DNA of 64,000 nt from Isoetes taiwanensis (taxonomy: Eukaryota > Streptophyta > Lycopodiopsida > Isoetales > Isoetaceae). The notes beneath the pieces are model-generated. The model had not been told where the DNA came from, ran no database searches, and worked only from the letters and a program-made list of their open reading frames with translations. Positions 1 through 12,030 of the stretch are shown piece after piece (position 1 is the first letter of the stretch; each line of letters opens with the position of its first letter). The stretch is from contig JAJEKV010000083.1 of assembly GCA_021234155.1 (NCBI GenBank), positions 1,384,213-1,448,212 on the forward strand, written 5' to 3'. A program made the translations under genes and the position numbers.

Positions 1-2149
1 TAAGTTAATACTTTTAGATTAAAAATCTTAACGGAATGCTAAATAAAAAGATTAATGCAAAACTAACCTAACTAGTGGTGTGAAGGCAAATTCAGTTAAA
101 ATCTTAACGGAATCCTAACTTAACGGCGAGTGCGAAGGTACCCTAATGAGAATATAGATGCCAAGCTCACTAACTCATCAACAGATATTAAGAATGCAAA
201 ATTAAGTTTAAAGAGCAGTTTGAATACAAAGAAAGGTTAGTCAAAAAATCCGGTCTTATATCCAGAAGAGCAAATACATATCTATTACGTTTTGGTTGTG
301 CAGAGCCATAGACAAAGTGTGGTAATGCAACAAATAGTTTTAAATGTCACAATCATAAGCTACATACCTTTAGTTGACCTCCAAACATGATGTGGCTACT
401 ACATCCATTATTTGCTAACTCTCTATCTGTATCATGCACCTTTCTGCTTTGGTTGTCCATGCACACAAAACAAAAAACATGTCAATGCATAATGCATGTG
501 TCCAAGCAAGATCCAAGCAAAAGAAAAGAAAAAGCTCGTCAACATTCTATAAACAATCTCCAACATAAGTTTTTGCTTCGTTCTCAAGGACCATACTTAA
601 AAATTGGAAGATCTTCGCTATCTATGGTTTTCCTCATATACTTTAACCTTGGATATTCTCGACTTTTTTTTTCGCTCTTCAAATATATCACACAGCTTGA
701 GAAATGAGAAAGTTAGGTGGGATCGAGATGCAGATCTACAATTCAAACTAAACAACACAAACTATTACCAAAGAAGAATGTCGGACCCAAAGTCTAGCTT
801 AATTGCCACTGTTTATTCTTTGTGCGTAAGATCGAACATATCCGCTATTATCGTAACTCAAAGCTTGAGCTTCTCGACATCTAGAACCCTTAGATTGTGT
901 ACGTGCAAGTTTCCACATTAGGCTATTTATTTGAAAAACTTGCGGCATTACAACTGATAGATTCTCATAGACCGGGATAGGCCTTCATGCATGCAAGCAC
1001 TTTACAAACCGTGAATGCAATCATGTGGTGACACAACATAATGATAGTTGGTTGAGCATCCAAAATGCCTAAGACATAGCCTCCGCACGAACCCCTAAAA
1101 ACAATATCTATGTATATCACAATAGAGATTCATACAAAGATCTGATCCTCTTACCTCAAAAAAAAATGGGACGTAATGTCAACAACTCGCCCCTCAAGAC
1201 TTTTTCTCATTCTTTGTGTATTCCATAAAGAAGATTGAACAACTTGGGAAGAGACTAGAGGACGCCAATCGCCCTCTTCATCTTAGACCATTATCCCATG
1301 TCGAAGAAGCATGGTTTACCGATTCATATTCATCCATATCCACCCAATGAATTGCATACACAATTTGACAATAATACGTAGAATAAGGAAAAAGAAACCC
1401 GCTAAAAAGAATTATTGAGGAAACCAAAGCTAACTTACTTCCATGGCATGATCAAACACGGACAAATTCTTATAAAGACACAGGATGCTTGTCCGTAAAG
1501 CCCTATCATCTTTAGTTGCACTACTAAAAGGCAACTTCTTGGTCTCCATATGTCGATAGTGTCATATGGAAAAACACCAATCCATCCGCCCGCAAAGATA
1601 AGCATGCGAGATTAACTTTAAACCCCAAGATAATAAAAACACGGTTTCCATATGGATGAGAGCAATAGCTAAATTGAATGTGTTTGTCTATCTCGTGACA
1701 TAAACCGGCAAGCTTAAGTTGCATTTACGCAATTGATATAGTAAGGGATAACCTTACCACAAAAAAGCAGCCGGTTCCCTTAATTAAGTCACAAAAATGT
1801 TTCAAGACAAAATTCGAGAATCTTGTACCTTGAATGCATATCGAGAACTGCCGTGTTCATCTTTTAAGCATCAACAATAGCCTTTGTAAAGGTCACAATG
1901 ACAACAAATGACGATGCGGCCACATCATTTTATGTATGGTATTGTGGATAGAATCGACTGAATTTCCCTATCCCGAACGGAAATGCCAATGGAGCAACAG
2001 ATGTCATTTTTCTCATCGGCTATCCAAAGGTTGAACATAGGTTGCCGCGAGGTTACTAAATATTGCATGAAGAGCATGCCGCTTGTTTGCGCTTCAACAA
2101 ATTGTGCGGTGTTGCTCACTCAAATAGACTACGAGCGTACCAATTGACC

Positions 2150-2700
2150 ACACACAAATTAATCCGAACTAAGAGTGTCCAAATCATGTTGCGGTGCCAG
2201 TTTTGCCCAAACAATGAGTCCGCAAAATGGAGATTGATTAAATGTCCCGTGTCTGCGGGAATAGACCCAATAAGTGCGAGAATCTCTCAAATAGAGGTGT
2301 TGGTCTTTACTCTGTACCATCCTAAAACAAGATGTCCTAGACATTCGCAACCTCCGGAGACAATGGTAGACATTCTCGCAACCTCCGTGAGACAATGGCA
2401 AAGTCATAATTATCCGAAAAACGGCCAAAGCATTACATTTGCACATTTACCTCTTCCCGCCATAGCCCTCAACTATAGCCAACGGGAAGAATTCACCAAA
2501 ACTTCGAGAGAGCTTAAGCTCCAAAGCGTACCACTCCTCAAGGCCTTAGTGCTCCCGGCATTTCTCTTCAAAGCATCTTACGCTACCTTAGTTTTGAAGC
2601 ATGAAAGACCTAAATTTGCGAGGAATGAAGCGGGAGTGATTCAAGCGTTAGAGATTGAATGGGGAGGTCTAAATTCTCGGAAAAATGTAGAAACTTAATG
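2150..2700 (-). other. Possible leucine-rich-repeat coding remnant
   Basis: Read on the minus strand, short stretches resemble plant extracellular LRRs. One reads GSIPADTGHLINLHFAD around 2215-2270, and another reads SLSSLEVLVNSSRWL near 2490-2540. No single frame stays open with regular 24-residue spacing and the pieces lie in different frames, so this would be a decayed fragment. The long plus-strand open frame over the same interval shows no recognisable domain and looks like a shadow. The call is weak; a chance match to low-complexity Leu/Ser sequence is the main alternative. Confidence 0.25.
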
Positions 2701-2892
2701 CCTAAGCAAGCAATATACTTGTATCCCCACATCTCACTCCACCGTAGTGGCTAAGCAAGCGTGAGGATTTGAACTAATCAATTGCACTTCCAAGTCCGAT
2801 CGCTAAAACCTCCATAGCCAAAGACCTCTATAGCTTCAATTGTTCCAAGAGCCACTAGAGTATTTAATTGCATAATCAATGTATCCGATTAC

Positions 2893-3089
2893 CTTGAGTA
2901 TATTAGTCCATTTGCCTCCCCACTTCAAGCAGTAACCGCAAGGGTATGGCCGCTTAGACATATCATTCACTTCCTTAGAACTATGTCCCAAATGCGAACG
3001 TCTCCATCTTTACTTTAACGCAAACCCGCCCGACAAGGTGCTCGAATATGAGCAGTTCCCATGCAAAAAGATAATCCACTTTTATGGCC
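2893..3089 (-). CDS. NLE: NLE exon: WD repeats 3-4 (partial)
   Basis: An acceptor (AG at 3090-3091) and a donor (GTAATC at 2887-2892) bound this 197-bp exon. It joins in phase 0 to the exon ending at 3158. Clear family blocks are GHK at the start, SKDGDVRIWDIVLRK in the middle and CLSGHTLAVT, then NGLIYS near the end. In-frame stops occur at the position of the family's FVSASK and CVKWGG segments, each repairable by one or two bases. This is the most 3' exon I can identify. Confidence 0.75.
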
Positions 3090-3157
3090 CTATAAAACAG
3101 CGGTTGGATGTCAATAATATGGACCGAAATTATGCACAAATTAATATAATCCTATAC

Positions 3158-3283
3158 CTTCAAGGAGTTGCCTATGGCCTTCCCGGTGACAGATCCCGAG
3201 GCAAAGAACTCCATCCTTGCACCCACTTACGAAAGCGGTTTCCCATCGAGACCATGCAATACAAAGGACCCAATTATTGTGTC
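3158..3283 (-). CDS. NLE: NLE exon: WD repeat 2
   Basis: This 126-bp exon lies between an acceptor at 3284-3285 and a donor GTATAG at 3152-3157. It encodes GHNNWVLCIAWS, then KDGVLCL, then a segment reading VTGKAIGNSLK in another frame. Two or three single-base losses at C or G positions (in the WSPDGK and CLWDP regions) account for the frame changes. The 73-bp intron upstream is a normal plant size. Confidence 0.8.
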
Positions 3284-3356
3284 CTAAAAACTCCAAACAA
3301 CGTCCATTCATTCGTAACCATTCGATACATACACTTTCGATACACAACGGACATAC

Positions 3357-3477
3357 CATTGCATGTAAACAATGGAGTTTGTGTGCTAATGTCCCAAAAC
3401 CTTATTGTTGTATCACCAAGAGCCAAACGGTAATCGTGCGGGCTAAAGGACACCGATAAGATCAAGATCCGAATGAC
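3357..3477 (-). CDS. NLE: NLE exon: WD repeat 1
   Basis: This 121-bp exon is open throughout. It reads LSVSFSP, then DTTIRFWDISTQTPLFTC, the most conserved Notchless WD segment. Its acceptor is at 3478-3480 (CAG) and its donor GTATGT at 3351-3356. The upstream intron runs to 9205 and is almost wholly filled by the 430-bp tandem array, whose left edge is only about 48 bp from the acceptor. Confidence 0.85.
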
Positions 3478-3525
3478 CTGCGAATCACAAAGAATATAAA
3501 TGCCCCTCAAGTGCATAGAAGTGGC

Positions 3526-6500
3526 AATATGTAGCAAAATAACAGGGGTTCCAGGGGGATTTGATATAGATATAATTCTTGAAACCATAGACCATATTCC
3601 TAAAACAATTCAATGGGTTATTAGAAAAAAAAAACATAGATTTAAGATAAAAAATAGTCACATTAGCTCACTAGATAGATTGGTTAAAGTAGTCATATTA
3701 GGACATTGAGTTATTTTGGTAGAGGTTCGAATCCCCGTATTTCATATTCTAAAAGCTTAAGCGAAACCGTATAGAGGCTCGATATACCATCAAAACCTTA
3801 GGCAAACTCGTATTCGACATCTTAAATCATAGGCGTCCCCAATCATAATTGAGTATAATCGAAACGAGAGGTGTCCAGAAGCTCCAACATACAATCTGGG
3901 CCGTAGGATTGACAGATCCGACGACTGTGGTAGTCCAGGGTGCACCTCGTTTAGAATATGTAGCAAAATAACGGGGGGTTCCAGGGGGATTTGATATAGA
4001 TATAATTCTTGAAACCATAGACCATATTCCTAAAACAATTCAATGGGTTATTAGAAAAAAAAACATAGATTTAAGATAAAAAATAGTCACATTAGCTCAC
4101 TAGATAGATTGGTTAAAGTAGTCGTATTAGGACATTGAGTTATTTTGGTAGAGGTTCGAATCCCCGTATTTCATATTCTAACCGTATTTCATATTCTAAA
4201 AGCTTAAGCGAAACCGTATAGAGGCTCGATATACCATCAAAACCTTAGGCAAACTCGTATTCGACATCTTAAATCATAGGCGTCCCCAATCATAATTGAG
4301 TATAATCGAAACGAGAGGTGTCCAGAAGCTCCAACATACAATCTGGGCCGTAGGATTGACAGATCCGACGACTGTGGTAGTCCAGGGTGCACCTCGTTTA
4401 GAATATGTAGCAAAATAACAGGGGTTCCAGGGGGATTTGATATAGATATAATTCTTGAAACCATAGACCATATTCCTAAAACAATTCAATGGGTTATTAG
4501 AAAAAAAAAACATAGATTTAAGATAAAAAATAGTCACATTAGCTCACTAGATAGATTGGTTAAAGTAGTCGTATTAGGACATTGAGTTATTTTGGTAGAG
4601 GTTGAATCCTTCGTATTTCATATTCTAAAAGCTTAAAAGCGAAACCGTATAGAGGCTCGATATACCATCAAAACCTTAGGCAAACTCATATTCGACATCT
4701 TAAATCATAGGCTAATCATAATTGAGTATAATCGAAAACGAGAGGTGTCGAAAGCTCCAACATACAATGCAGGCCGTAGGATTGGCCAGATCCGACGATA
4801 GTCCAGGGGTGCACCTCGTTTAGAATATGTAGCAAAATAACTTGGGGGTTCGGGGGGATTTGATATAGATATAATTCTTGAAACCATAGACCATATTCCT
4901 AAAACAATTCAATGGGTTATTAGAAAAAAAAAACATAGATTTAAGATAAAAATAGTCACATTAGCTCACTAGATAGATTGGTTAAAAGTAGTCATATTAG
5001 GACATTGAGTTATTTTGGTAGAGGTTCGAATCCCCAGGTATTTCATATTCTAAAAGCTTAAAAGCGAAAACCGTATAGAGGCTTGATATACCATCAAAAC
5101 CTTAGGCAAACTCATATTATTCGACATCTTAAATCATAGGCCCCCAATCATAATTGAGTATAATCGAAATGAGAGGTGTCCGAAGCTCCAACATACAATC
5201 AAAGCCGTGGGATTGACATCCGGCGACTTGGGTAGTCCAGGGGTGCACCTCGTTTAGAATATGTAGCAAAATAACGAGGGGTTCGGGGGGATTTGATATA
5301 GATATAATTCTTGAAACCATAGACCATATTCCTAAAACAATTCAATGGGTTATTAGAAAAAAAAAAAAACATAGATTTAAGATAAAAAATAGTCACATTA
5401 GCTCACTAGATAGATTGGTTAAAATAGTCATATTAGGACATTGAGTTATTTTGGTAGAGGTTGAATCCAGGTATTTCATATTCTAAAAGCTTAAAAGCGA
5501 AACCAGGTATAGGCTTCGATATACCATCAAAACCTTAGGCAAACTCATATTCGACATCTTAAATCATAGGCCCCCAATCATAATTGAGTATAATCGAAAC
5601 GAGAGGTGTCCGAAGCTCCAACATACAATCGGGGCGTGGGATTGGCAGATCCGACGACGTGGTAGTCCAGGGTGCACCTCGTTTAGAATATGTAGCAAAA
5701 TAACAGGGGGTTCCAGGGGGATTTGATATAGATATAATTCTTGAAACCATAGACCATATTCCTAAAACAATTCAATGGGTTATTAGAAAAAAAACATAGA
5801 TTTAAGATAAAAAATAGTCACATTAGCTCACTAGATAGATTGGTTAAAGTAGTCGTATTAGGACATTGAGTTATTTTGGTAGAGGTTCGAATCCCCGTAT
5901 TTCATATTCTAAAAGCTTAAGCGAAACCGTATAGAGGCTCGATATACCATCAAAACCTTAGGCAAACTCGTATTCGACATCTTAAATCATAGGCGTCCCC
6001 AATCATAAATGAGTATAATCGAAAACAAGAGGTGTCCAAGCTCCAACATAGCAAAATGGTCTTAGATATAATTTTGCAATCTGGGCCGTGGGATTGAAAC
6101 CTGAGATCCGGCGATTGTGTGGTAGTCCGGGGTGCACCTCGTTTAGAATATGTAGCAAAATAACAGGGGTTCCAGGGGGATTTGATATAGATATAATTCT
6201 TGAAACCATAGACCATATTCCTAAAACAATTCAATGGGTTATTAGAAAAAAAAAACATAGATTTAAGATAAAAAATAGTCACATTAGCTCACTAGATAGA
6301 TTGGTTAAAATAGTCATATTAGGACATTGAGTTATTTTGGTAGAGGTTGAATCCCAGTATTTCATATTCTAAAAGCTTAAAGCGAACCGGTATAGAGGCT
6401 CGATATACCATCAAAACCTTAGGCAAACTCGTATTCGACATCTTAAATCATAGGCGTCCCCAATCATAATTGAGTATAATCGAAACGAGAGGTGTCCGGC

Positions 6501-9179
6501 TCCAACATACAATCCGGGCGTGGGATTGACCAGATCCGACGACTGTGGTAGTCCAGGGTGCACCTCGTTTAGAATATGTAGCAAAATAACAGGGGTTCCA
6601 GGGGGATTTGATATAGATATAATTCTTGAAACCATAGACCATATTCCTAAAACAATTCAATGGGTTATTAGAAAAAAAAAACATAGATTTAAGATAAAAA
6701 ATAGTCACATTAGCTCACTAGATAGATTGGTTAAAGTAGTCGTATTAGGACATTGAGTTATTTTGGTAGAGGTTGAATCCCCGTATTTCATATTCTAAAA
6801 GCTTAAAAGAACCATATAGAGGCTTGATATACCATCAAAACCTTAGGCAAACTCATATTCGACATCTTAAATCATAGGCGTCCCCAATCATAATTGAGTA
6901 TAATCGAAACGAGAGGTGTCCAGAAGCTCCAACATACAATCTGGGCCGTAGGATTGGCCAGGATCCGAAATGAACGTGGTAGTCCAGGGGTGCACCTCGT
7001 TTAGAATATGTAGCAAAATAACGAGGGGTTCGGGGGATTTGATATAGATATAATTCTTGAAACCATAGACCATATTCCTAAAAACAATTCAATGGGTTAT
7101 TAGAAAAAAAAAAACATAGATTTAAGATAAAAAATAGTCACATTAGCTCACTAGATAGATTGGTTAAAATAGTCATATTAGGACATTGAGTTATTTTGGT
7201 AGAGGTTGAATCCCAGTATTTCATATTCTAAAAGCTTAAAAGCGAAACCAGTATAGAGGCTCGATATACCATCAAAACCTTAGGCAAACTCATATTCGAC
7301 ATCTTAAATCATAGGCGTCCCCAATCATAATTGAGTATAATCGAAAACAAGAGGTGTCCAAGCTCCAACATACAATGGTCACATTAGCTCACTAGGATTG
7401 GCCGAATCCGGCGATTTGTGGTAGTCCAGGGTGCACCTCGTTTAGAATATGTAGCAAAATAACAGGGGTTCCAGGGGGATTTGATATAGATATAATTCTT
7501 GAAACCATAGACCATATTCCTAAAACAATTCAATGGGTTATTAGAAAAAAAAAACATAGATTTAAGATAAAAAATAGTCACATTAGCTCACTAGATAGAT
7601 TGGTTAAAGTAGTCATATTAGGACATTGAGTTATTTTGGTAGAGGTTCGAATCCCCGTATTTCATATTCTAAAAGCTTAAGCGAAACCGTATAGAGGCTC
7701 GATATACCATCAAAACCTTAGGCAAACTCGTATTCGACATCTTAAATCATAGGCGTCCCCAATCATAATTGAGTATAATCGAAACGAGAGGTGTCCAGAA
7801 GCTCCAACATACAATCTGGGCCGTAGGATTGATGATCCGACGATTTGGGTAGTCCAGGGGTGCACCTCGTTTAGAATATGTAGCAAAATAACAGGGGGTT
7901 CATGGGGATTTGATATAGATATAATTCTTGAAACCATAGACCATATTCCTAAAACAATTCAATGGGTTATTAGAAAAAAAAAACATAGATTTAAGATAAA
8001 AAATAGTCACATTAGCTCACTAGATAGATTGGTTAAAGTAGTCGTATTAGGACATTGAGTTATTTTGGTAGAGGTTCGAATCCCCGTATTTCATATTCTA
8101 AAAGCTTAAAGCGAACCGTATAGAGGCTTGATATACCATCAAAACCTTAGGCAAACTCATATTAGACATCTTAAATCATAGGCGTCCCCAATCATAATTG
8201 AGTATAATCGAAAAGCGAGAGGTGTCCGGAAGCTCCAACATACAATCTGGGCGTGGGATTAGGATTGATCCGGATCCGACGATCGTGGTAGTCCGAGGTG
8301 CACCTCGTTTAGAATATGTAGCAAAATAACGAGGGGGTTCGAGGGGATTTGATATAGATATAATTCTTGAAACCATAGACCATATTCCTAAAACAATTCA
8401 ATGGGTTATTAGAAAAAAAAAACATAGATTTAAAATAAAAATAGTCACATTAGCTCACTAGATAGATTGGTTAAAATAGTCATATTAGGACATTGAGTTA
8501 TTTTGGTAGAGGTTGAATCTCCGGTATTTCATATTCTAAAAGCTTAAAAGCGAAACCGTATAGAGGCTCGATATACCATCAAAACCTTAGGCAAACTCGT
8601 ATTCGACATCTTAAATCATAGGCGTCCCCAATCATAATTGAGTATAATCGAAGCGAGAGGTGTCGAAGCTCCAACATACAATGCAGGCGTAGGATTGGCC
8701 GTCCCGACGTATTTGTGGTAGTCGAGGTGCACCTCGTTTAGAATATGTAGCAAAATAACAGGGGTTCAGGGGGATTTGATATAGATATAATTCTTGAAAC
8801 CATAGACCATATTCCTAAAACAATTCAATGGGTTATTAGAAAAAAAAACATAGATTTAAGATAAAAAAATAGTCACATTAGCTCACTAGATAGATTGGTT
8901 AAAGTAATCATATTATTAGGACATTGAGTTATTTTGGTAGAGGTTGAATCCCCGTATTTCATATTCTAAAAGCTTAAAAGGCGAAAAACCGTATAGAGGC
9001 TCGATATACCATCAAAACCTTAGGCAAACTCGTATTCGACATCTTAAATCATAGGCGTCCCCAATCATAATTGAGTATAATCGAAACGAGAGGTGTCCGG
9101 CTCCAACATACAATCGGGCCGTGGGATTGACAGATCCGACGATCGTGGTAGTCCAGGTGCACCTCGTTTAGAATATGTA
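3526..9179 (+). repeat. 13-unit tandem array of a ~430-bp tRNA-like-promoter repeat
   Basis: Thirteen head-to-tail units of 415-460 bp fill the NLE intron. Each unit starts just after AATATGTA with GCAAAATAACAGGGG and ends at GTGCACCTCGTTTAG. The whole block is bordered by AATATGTA on the left (3526-3533) and right (9172-9179), and a single copy of this octamer sits at each internal junction. Each unit holds TAGCTCACTAGATAGATTGG (A-box-like) about 60 bp before GGTTCGAATCC (a perfect B box), an A-run near the middle, and the palindrome GGTGCACC close to the 3' end. About half the units have lost a base in the B box. No unit has a long coding frame; short recurring open frames are by-products of the repeat. 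Confidence 0.9.
4095..4185 (+). other. tRNA-like A/B-box module, representative unit
   Basis: This is one example of the module found in every array unit. It has an A-box-like TAGCTCACTAG then TTGG, and a B box GGTTCGAATCC starting at about 4154. The A-to-B spacing is near 60 bp, longer than in class I tRNA genes and closer to class II tRNAs or tRNA-derived SINE heads. No acceptor stem or clean anticodon arm can be folded, so this is not a tRNA gene. It could serve as an internal Pol III promoter. Confidence 0.6.
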
Positions 9180-9205
9180 CCAATTAGATATGTCTTAAAA
9201 CTTAC

Positions 9206-9295
9206 CAAAGAATGCTTGCCGAACAACATAGTGGCATGCAATCCTAAAACTCAATGAGTATGATATACAATTTTAAGAGTTTGTTCCACGGACAA
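9206..9295 (-). CDS. NLE: NLE exon: end of NLE domain and linker
   Basis: This 90-bp exon has an acceptor (CAG at 9296-9298) and a donor GTAAGT at 9200-9205. It reads SVEQTLKIVYH, matching the family's VSVEKVLTIVYQPQ. With a one-base shift the end reads RCSASI followed by the first residue of a GH motif, which the next exon continues. One in-frame stop sits where the family has QA. Confidence 0.75.
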
Positions 9296-9384
9296 CTGCG
9301 ATTAACCCAATGGAGAAAAAAATTGAAGGAAAGCGGTAGTGAGAAAACAACCAATTTTAATGTTCTTTTTTTTTTTTTTCTTAC

Positions 9385-9640
9385 CTTGGTTTTGCAAAAG
9401 ATGTTCCGAATCGGCCTACTAACTCCGGCCATTGTAGAATGCATCTGGTAACCTTTCTTCCTCTTCAAGAAATAAAATTATTTGCTTTAATTTCCTTCCA
9501 AAAGACAATTTATAGGCATAACTCACATTCCGAAAAGGAGGTACCGGGTTCGAAAATCAAAAGCTAAGAAACTCCCGAAAACATATGGAGTTGGAATGTC
9601 GAACCAATTAGAAATGCAATCTTTGCTCCTCAAATCCGCT
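9385..9640 (-). CDS. NLE: NLE exon: N-terminal NLE domain
   Basis: A donor GTAAGA at 9379-9384 closes this exon. Reading upstream on the minus strand gives ERLPDAFY preceded by LKQII, aligning with the family's LQQIVNKLL and EEKLPYAFY in the right order. Further 5', a frame-shifted stretch resembles the TDPEGT and LYLP segments. The exact start codon is not identifiable. Two adjacent in-frame stops lie after the YNGRS segment. Confidence 0.65.
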
Positions 9641-9849
9641 CTGCCATGGCTTTCTGCTTAGGAATGCGAATGGTGGCCATAGAAAAGTGAAGCATATCTC
9701 TGGCGATTTGGGGCTTTGGCCGCGGAAAATGCAAGGTCTAACTAAACCACGATCATAATGGCAAGTCATTACTAAAAGCTACCTTTTAAGGTAGCATTTA
9801 ATTTTAGCCATTTCTCCCATAATATTCTCACCTTGATTTTTACCCCTCA

Positions 9850-10620
9850 TTAGGCCCATTAAACCCTAATGTGCCACCTACACACCTTCAATGCCACTTC
9901 ACCTCATAGCATTAAATGCAATAAATAACAAGGGCCTAAATCTCGGCCATTGATCTGCACATTCAACGGACGTGATCAAAAGCCCCAAATAAAGGGGTCA
10001 TTTAAGGTGGGTTATTTGGGGGCTTCACGTGGGCCGTCCAGATCTAAGATGGACGGCCGAGATCAAACTTTCTACACACATCTACACACAATATAATTGT
10101 ATATATATAAGAGATATCTACTATATATATACAATTATATAAGCTGCCCTCTTATATGTAAAGATTTGGGTGTCACCGTCTGGACCGTCCAAATGCAAGA
10201 TCGACGGCTCACGCAATGACACCTAAATCTTTACATATAAGGGGGCAGCTTAATCCAGATTGATCTCGACCGTCGAATGTGCTGCATCAACGACCCAGGT
10301 TGAGCCACGTATGTTAAGTGCAATAAATGTCATGTGATGAGGTGGCAGTTTGTGCCCTTTGGATTTGATCTAGGTCGTTGAATGTGTTGATTTAATGGCC
10401 TAGATGTAGCCATGTAGATTGAGTGCAATAAATGCTACATTATGAGGTGGCAGCAACGTTAATGATTTTTTGAGACGTGGCATGGAGCCTTGGAAAAAGA
10501 ATTTACAAAGGAAATAAAAAAATTGAAAAAGGAAAAAAACAACAAATGATAGAGGGAATCTGGGCCCTTGAAATTGGGGCATTTCATCAAGAGCATCAAT
10601 TAGCCCCTATGAGGTGGCAA
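9850..10620. mobile_element. Non-autonomous MITE-like elements with nested inverted repeats
   Basis: This AT-rich intergenic stretch contains repeated motifs such as AAAAGCCCCAAATAA, GATGAGGTGGCAG and GCAATAAATG that recur at 34.2-34.3 and 35.2-35.3 kb. It includes a 9-bp hairpin (GGCCGTCCA/TGGACGGCC, 10032-10058), an AT-rich palindrome (10088-10140) and a 111-bp hairpin (10141-10251). The pattern fits a small foldback or MITE family. Ends and target duplications were not resolved. Confidence 0.5.
10141..10251. repeat. 35-bp inverted repeat forming a 111-bp hairpin
   Basis: The left arm (10141-10175) and right arm (10217-10251) match as reverse complements at 33 of 35 positions, separated by 41 bp. 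Arm ends read AAGCTGCCC and GGGCAGCTT. A transcript through it would fold into a long stem, and it could be a small-RNA source. Confidence 0.8.
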
Positions 10621-10649
10621 TACAATATATGCCCTTTTTTTTGGACGGT

Positions 10650-12030
10650 GATCTTCCAGATGAACCAATGCCCCTAAGCGGAATGCTAATTTGCGCTCCG
10701 GACTGTGCAGGGGAAGGTTGGTAGACGAAATGGACTCTGCGTTTTGTTAATCCAGCATGGGGTTATGATTACCTTGGTTAGCGGCCATTCATTCGGATCT
10801 GCCTTGCCACCATTTTGGGCGATAGTCAAGTTCTGCAAGCGGATTTTTCGGCCTTTTGATCCGTGGATTTTTCGGCCTTTTGATCCATCCCTTCATTTAC
10901 AGGAGGCCGGCTACTAGAAAAATGAAATGCCCAAATGCCCAAGTCGTAGCTATTCAAGATCGGATTTTGGTGGAAGCCATAACTGGCATTCAACAGCTGG
11001 TTCCGTTTTTATAAGATGCTGGTATTCAACAACTAGTTTCATTTTTGCGAGGATTACGTTGTATTCTGGTGCCGATATTCTCTGGGGACAGATTGCAGCA
11101 TACAAATGGCTTAGACTTTATTCGATGCCATGACCTTATGATGTGGCTACTGTGCTCCAGCACCGAGCGAAGGGTTTTTTTCAGATGGAATGCAGAGATT
11201 CAACCATCTACATGTTTCAAACATGCTTTCAATCCATTCTATACTTTTTAGCAACGATGGATCTTCTAAGCTAATTCTCATGTCTTAATTATTTTGTGGC
11301 AGTTCTCGGTTCATCCTGGTTGCAATCATTCAATAAATTTCCCACATTTGATTGATGATGGAGCGCCGTATCCCTACTCCGGGAAGTGGCTTTCCAGGGC
11401 AAGAAATCGTGGTTAGCTTGGCCATGCATGGATTTAGCATTGCCTCATGCATCCGAGATCCCAGATGGCCCATCTGCTGTCCAGCATGCTCCAATGCATG
11501 CATCCGTGAGCCCATCGATGGATCGGGCCTAAGAAGAGTAGACTGTAAACTAGACTGTAATCCCCACTGTCATTCTCATGCGGGTTTGATCTAATTCCTG
11601 CTTTTATTTTTTTCACCGCATTCATTTTGCATCTACGTCTCCATCTCAAGTAAGATCATACTCCAACTGCCTCTTTCCCACACAATACAGGTCCACGATC
11701 CTCTTAACTTCAACGAACCATTCAAAAATTCCCTTTGCAACGATTCCCCGGAGCCCTGTTTTCTGTTTTCTGAAGCTCGAAGGACTGAGTGCAAGAACTC
11801 GGAGCTCCCAAGAACTCTGTTATCCGAAGCTTGAAGGACCGAGTTCGCCATGACGTGAATGGAGGCCGATTTAGAAGCTGAGAGGGTGGACCCTGATATC
11901 GCCCAGGTGAGTACTGATTGATGCCGAGAGATTGTAATTCTTGGTTCTGGAATCCTAAAATCGTACTCCAAAACCTTAGCATTTGAACAAAATTGAATAC
12001 TTAGTTCCTCCTTTTACATGACTGTGCCAG
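10650..12030. other. Stretch without recognisable genes
   Basis: I see no supported gene. There is a short direct repeat of GGATTTTTCGGCCTTTTGAT (twice, near 10840-10880). A minus-strand open frame at 11633-11971 has internal self-similarity rich in Ser, Leu and Glu but no known domain. The right end may hold upstream exons of the MULE transposase that begins at about 12031. Confidence 0.4.

Larger units (their letters stand above)
2893..9640 (-). pseudogene. NLE: Notchless homolog (NLE/Rsa4) WD40 gene, interrupted and lesioned
   Basis: Notchless/Rsa4 is a nucleolar WD40 protein that docks through its N-terminal ubiquitin-like domain onto the Midasin AAA ATPase during 60S ribosome maturation. 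Minus-strand exons follow the family order. They comprise the NLE domain (LKQII then ERLPDAFY), SVEQTLKIVYH, a first WD repeat (LSVSFSP, DTTIRFWDISTQTPLFTC), GHNNWVLCIAWS with KDGVLCL, then SKDGDVRIWDIVLRK with CLSGHTLAVT. Splice phases agree across four introns. Later WD repeats were not found below 2.89 kb, so the gene is incomplete in the window. Most exons need one or more single-base corrections. Introns are kept, so it is not a processed copy. Either it is a decayed duplicate or the consensus has base errors. One intron holds the 13-unit array. Confidence 0.8.

Noticed and set aside
2063-2698. 211-residue plus-strand open frame
   Set aside because: No domain, no start context and odd composition. 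The opposite strand gives the more protein-like (LRR-like) fragments, so I treat it as a shadow.
4095-4185. A true tRNA gene in each array unit
   Set aside because: A and B boxes are present, but spacing is too long and no acceptor stem or anticodon arm can be paired.
4274-4537. Recurring short proteins starting MTIFYLKSMFFF and MVSRIISISNPPGTP on the minus strand
   Set aside because: They are the same open frames of the tandem repeat, broken at different places in each unit and with no conserved stop or codon bias. They are by-products of repeat sequence.
3526-9179. Helitron tandem array
   Set aside because: Palindrome GGTGCACC near the 3' end and tandem arrangement fit, but the termini lack TC/CTRR and the solitary copy has a 7-bp target duplication, which Helitrons do not make.
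3526-9179. CRISPR-like or satellite array
   Set aside because: Units are ~430 bp without spacers and the same unit occurs singly as an insertion, so it is neither CRISPR nor a pure satellite.
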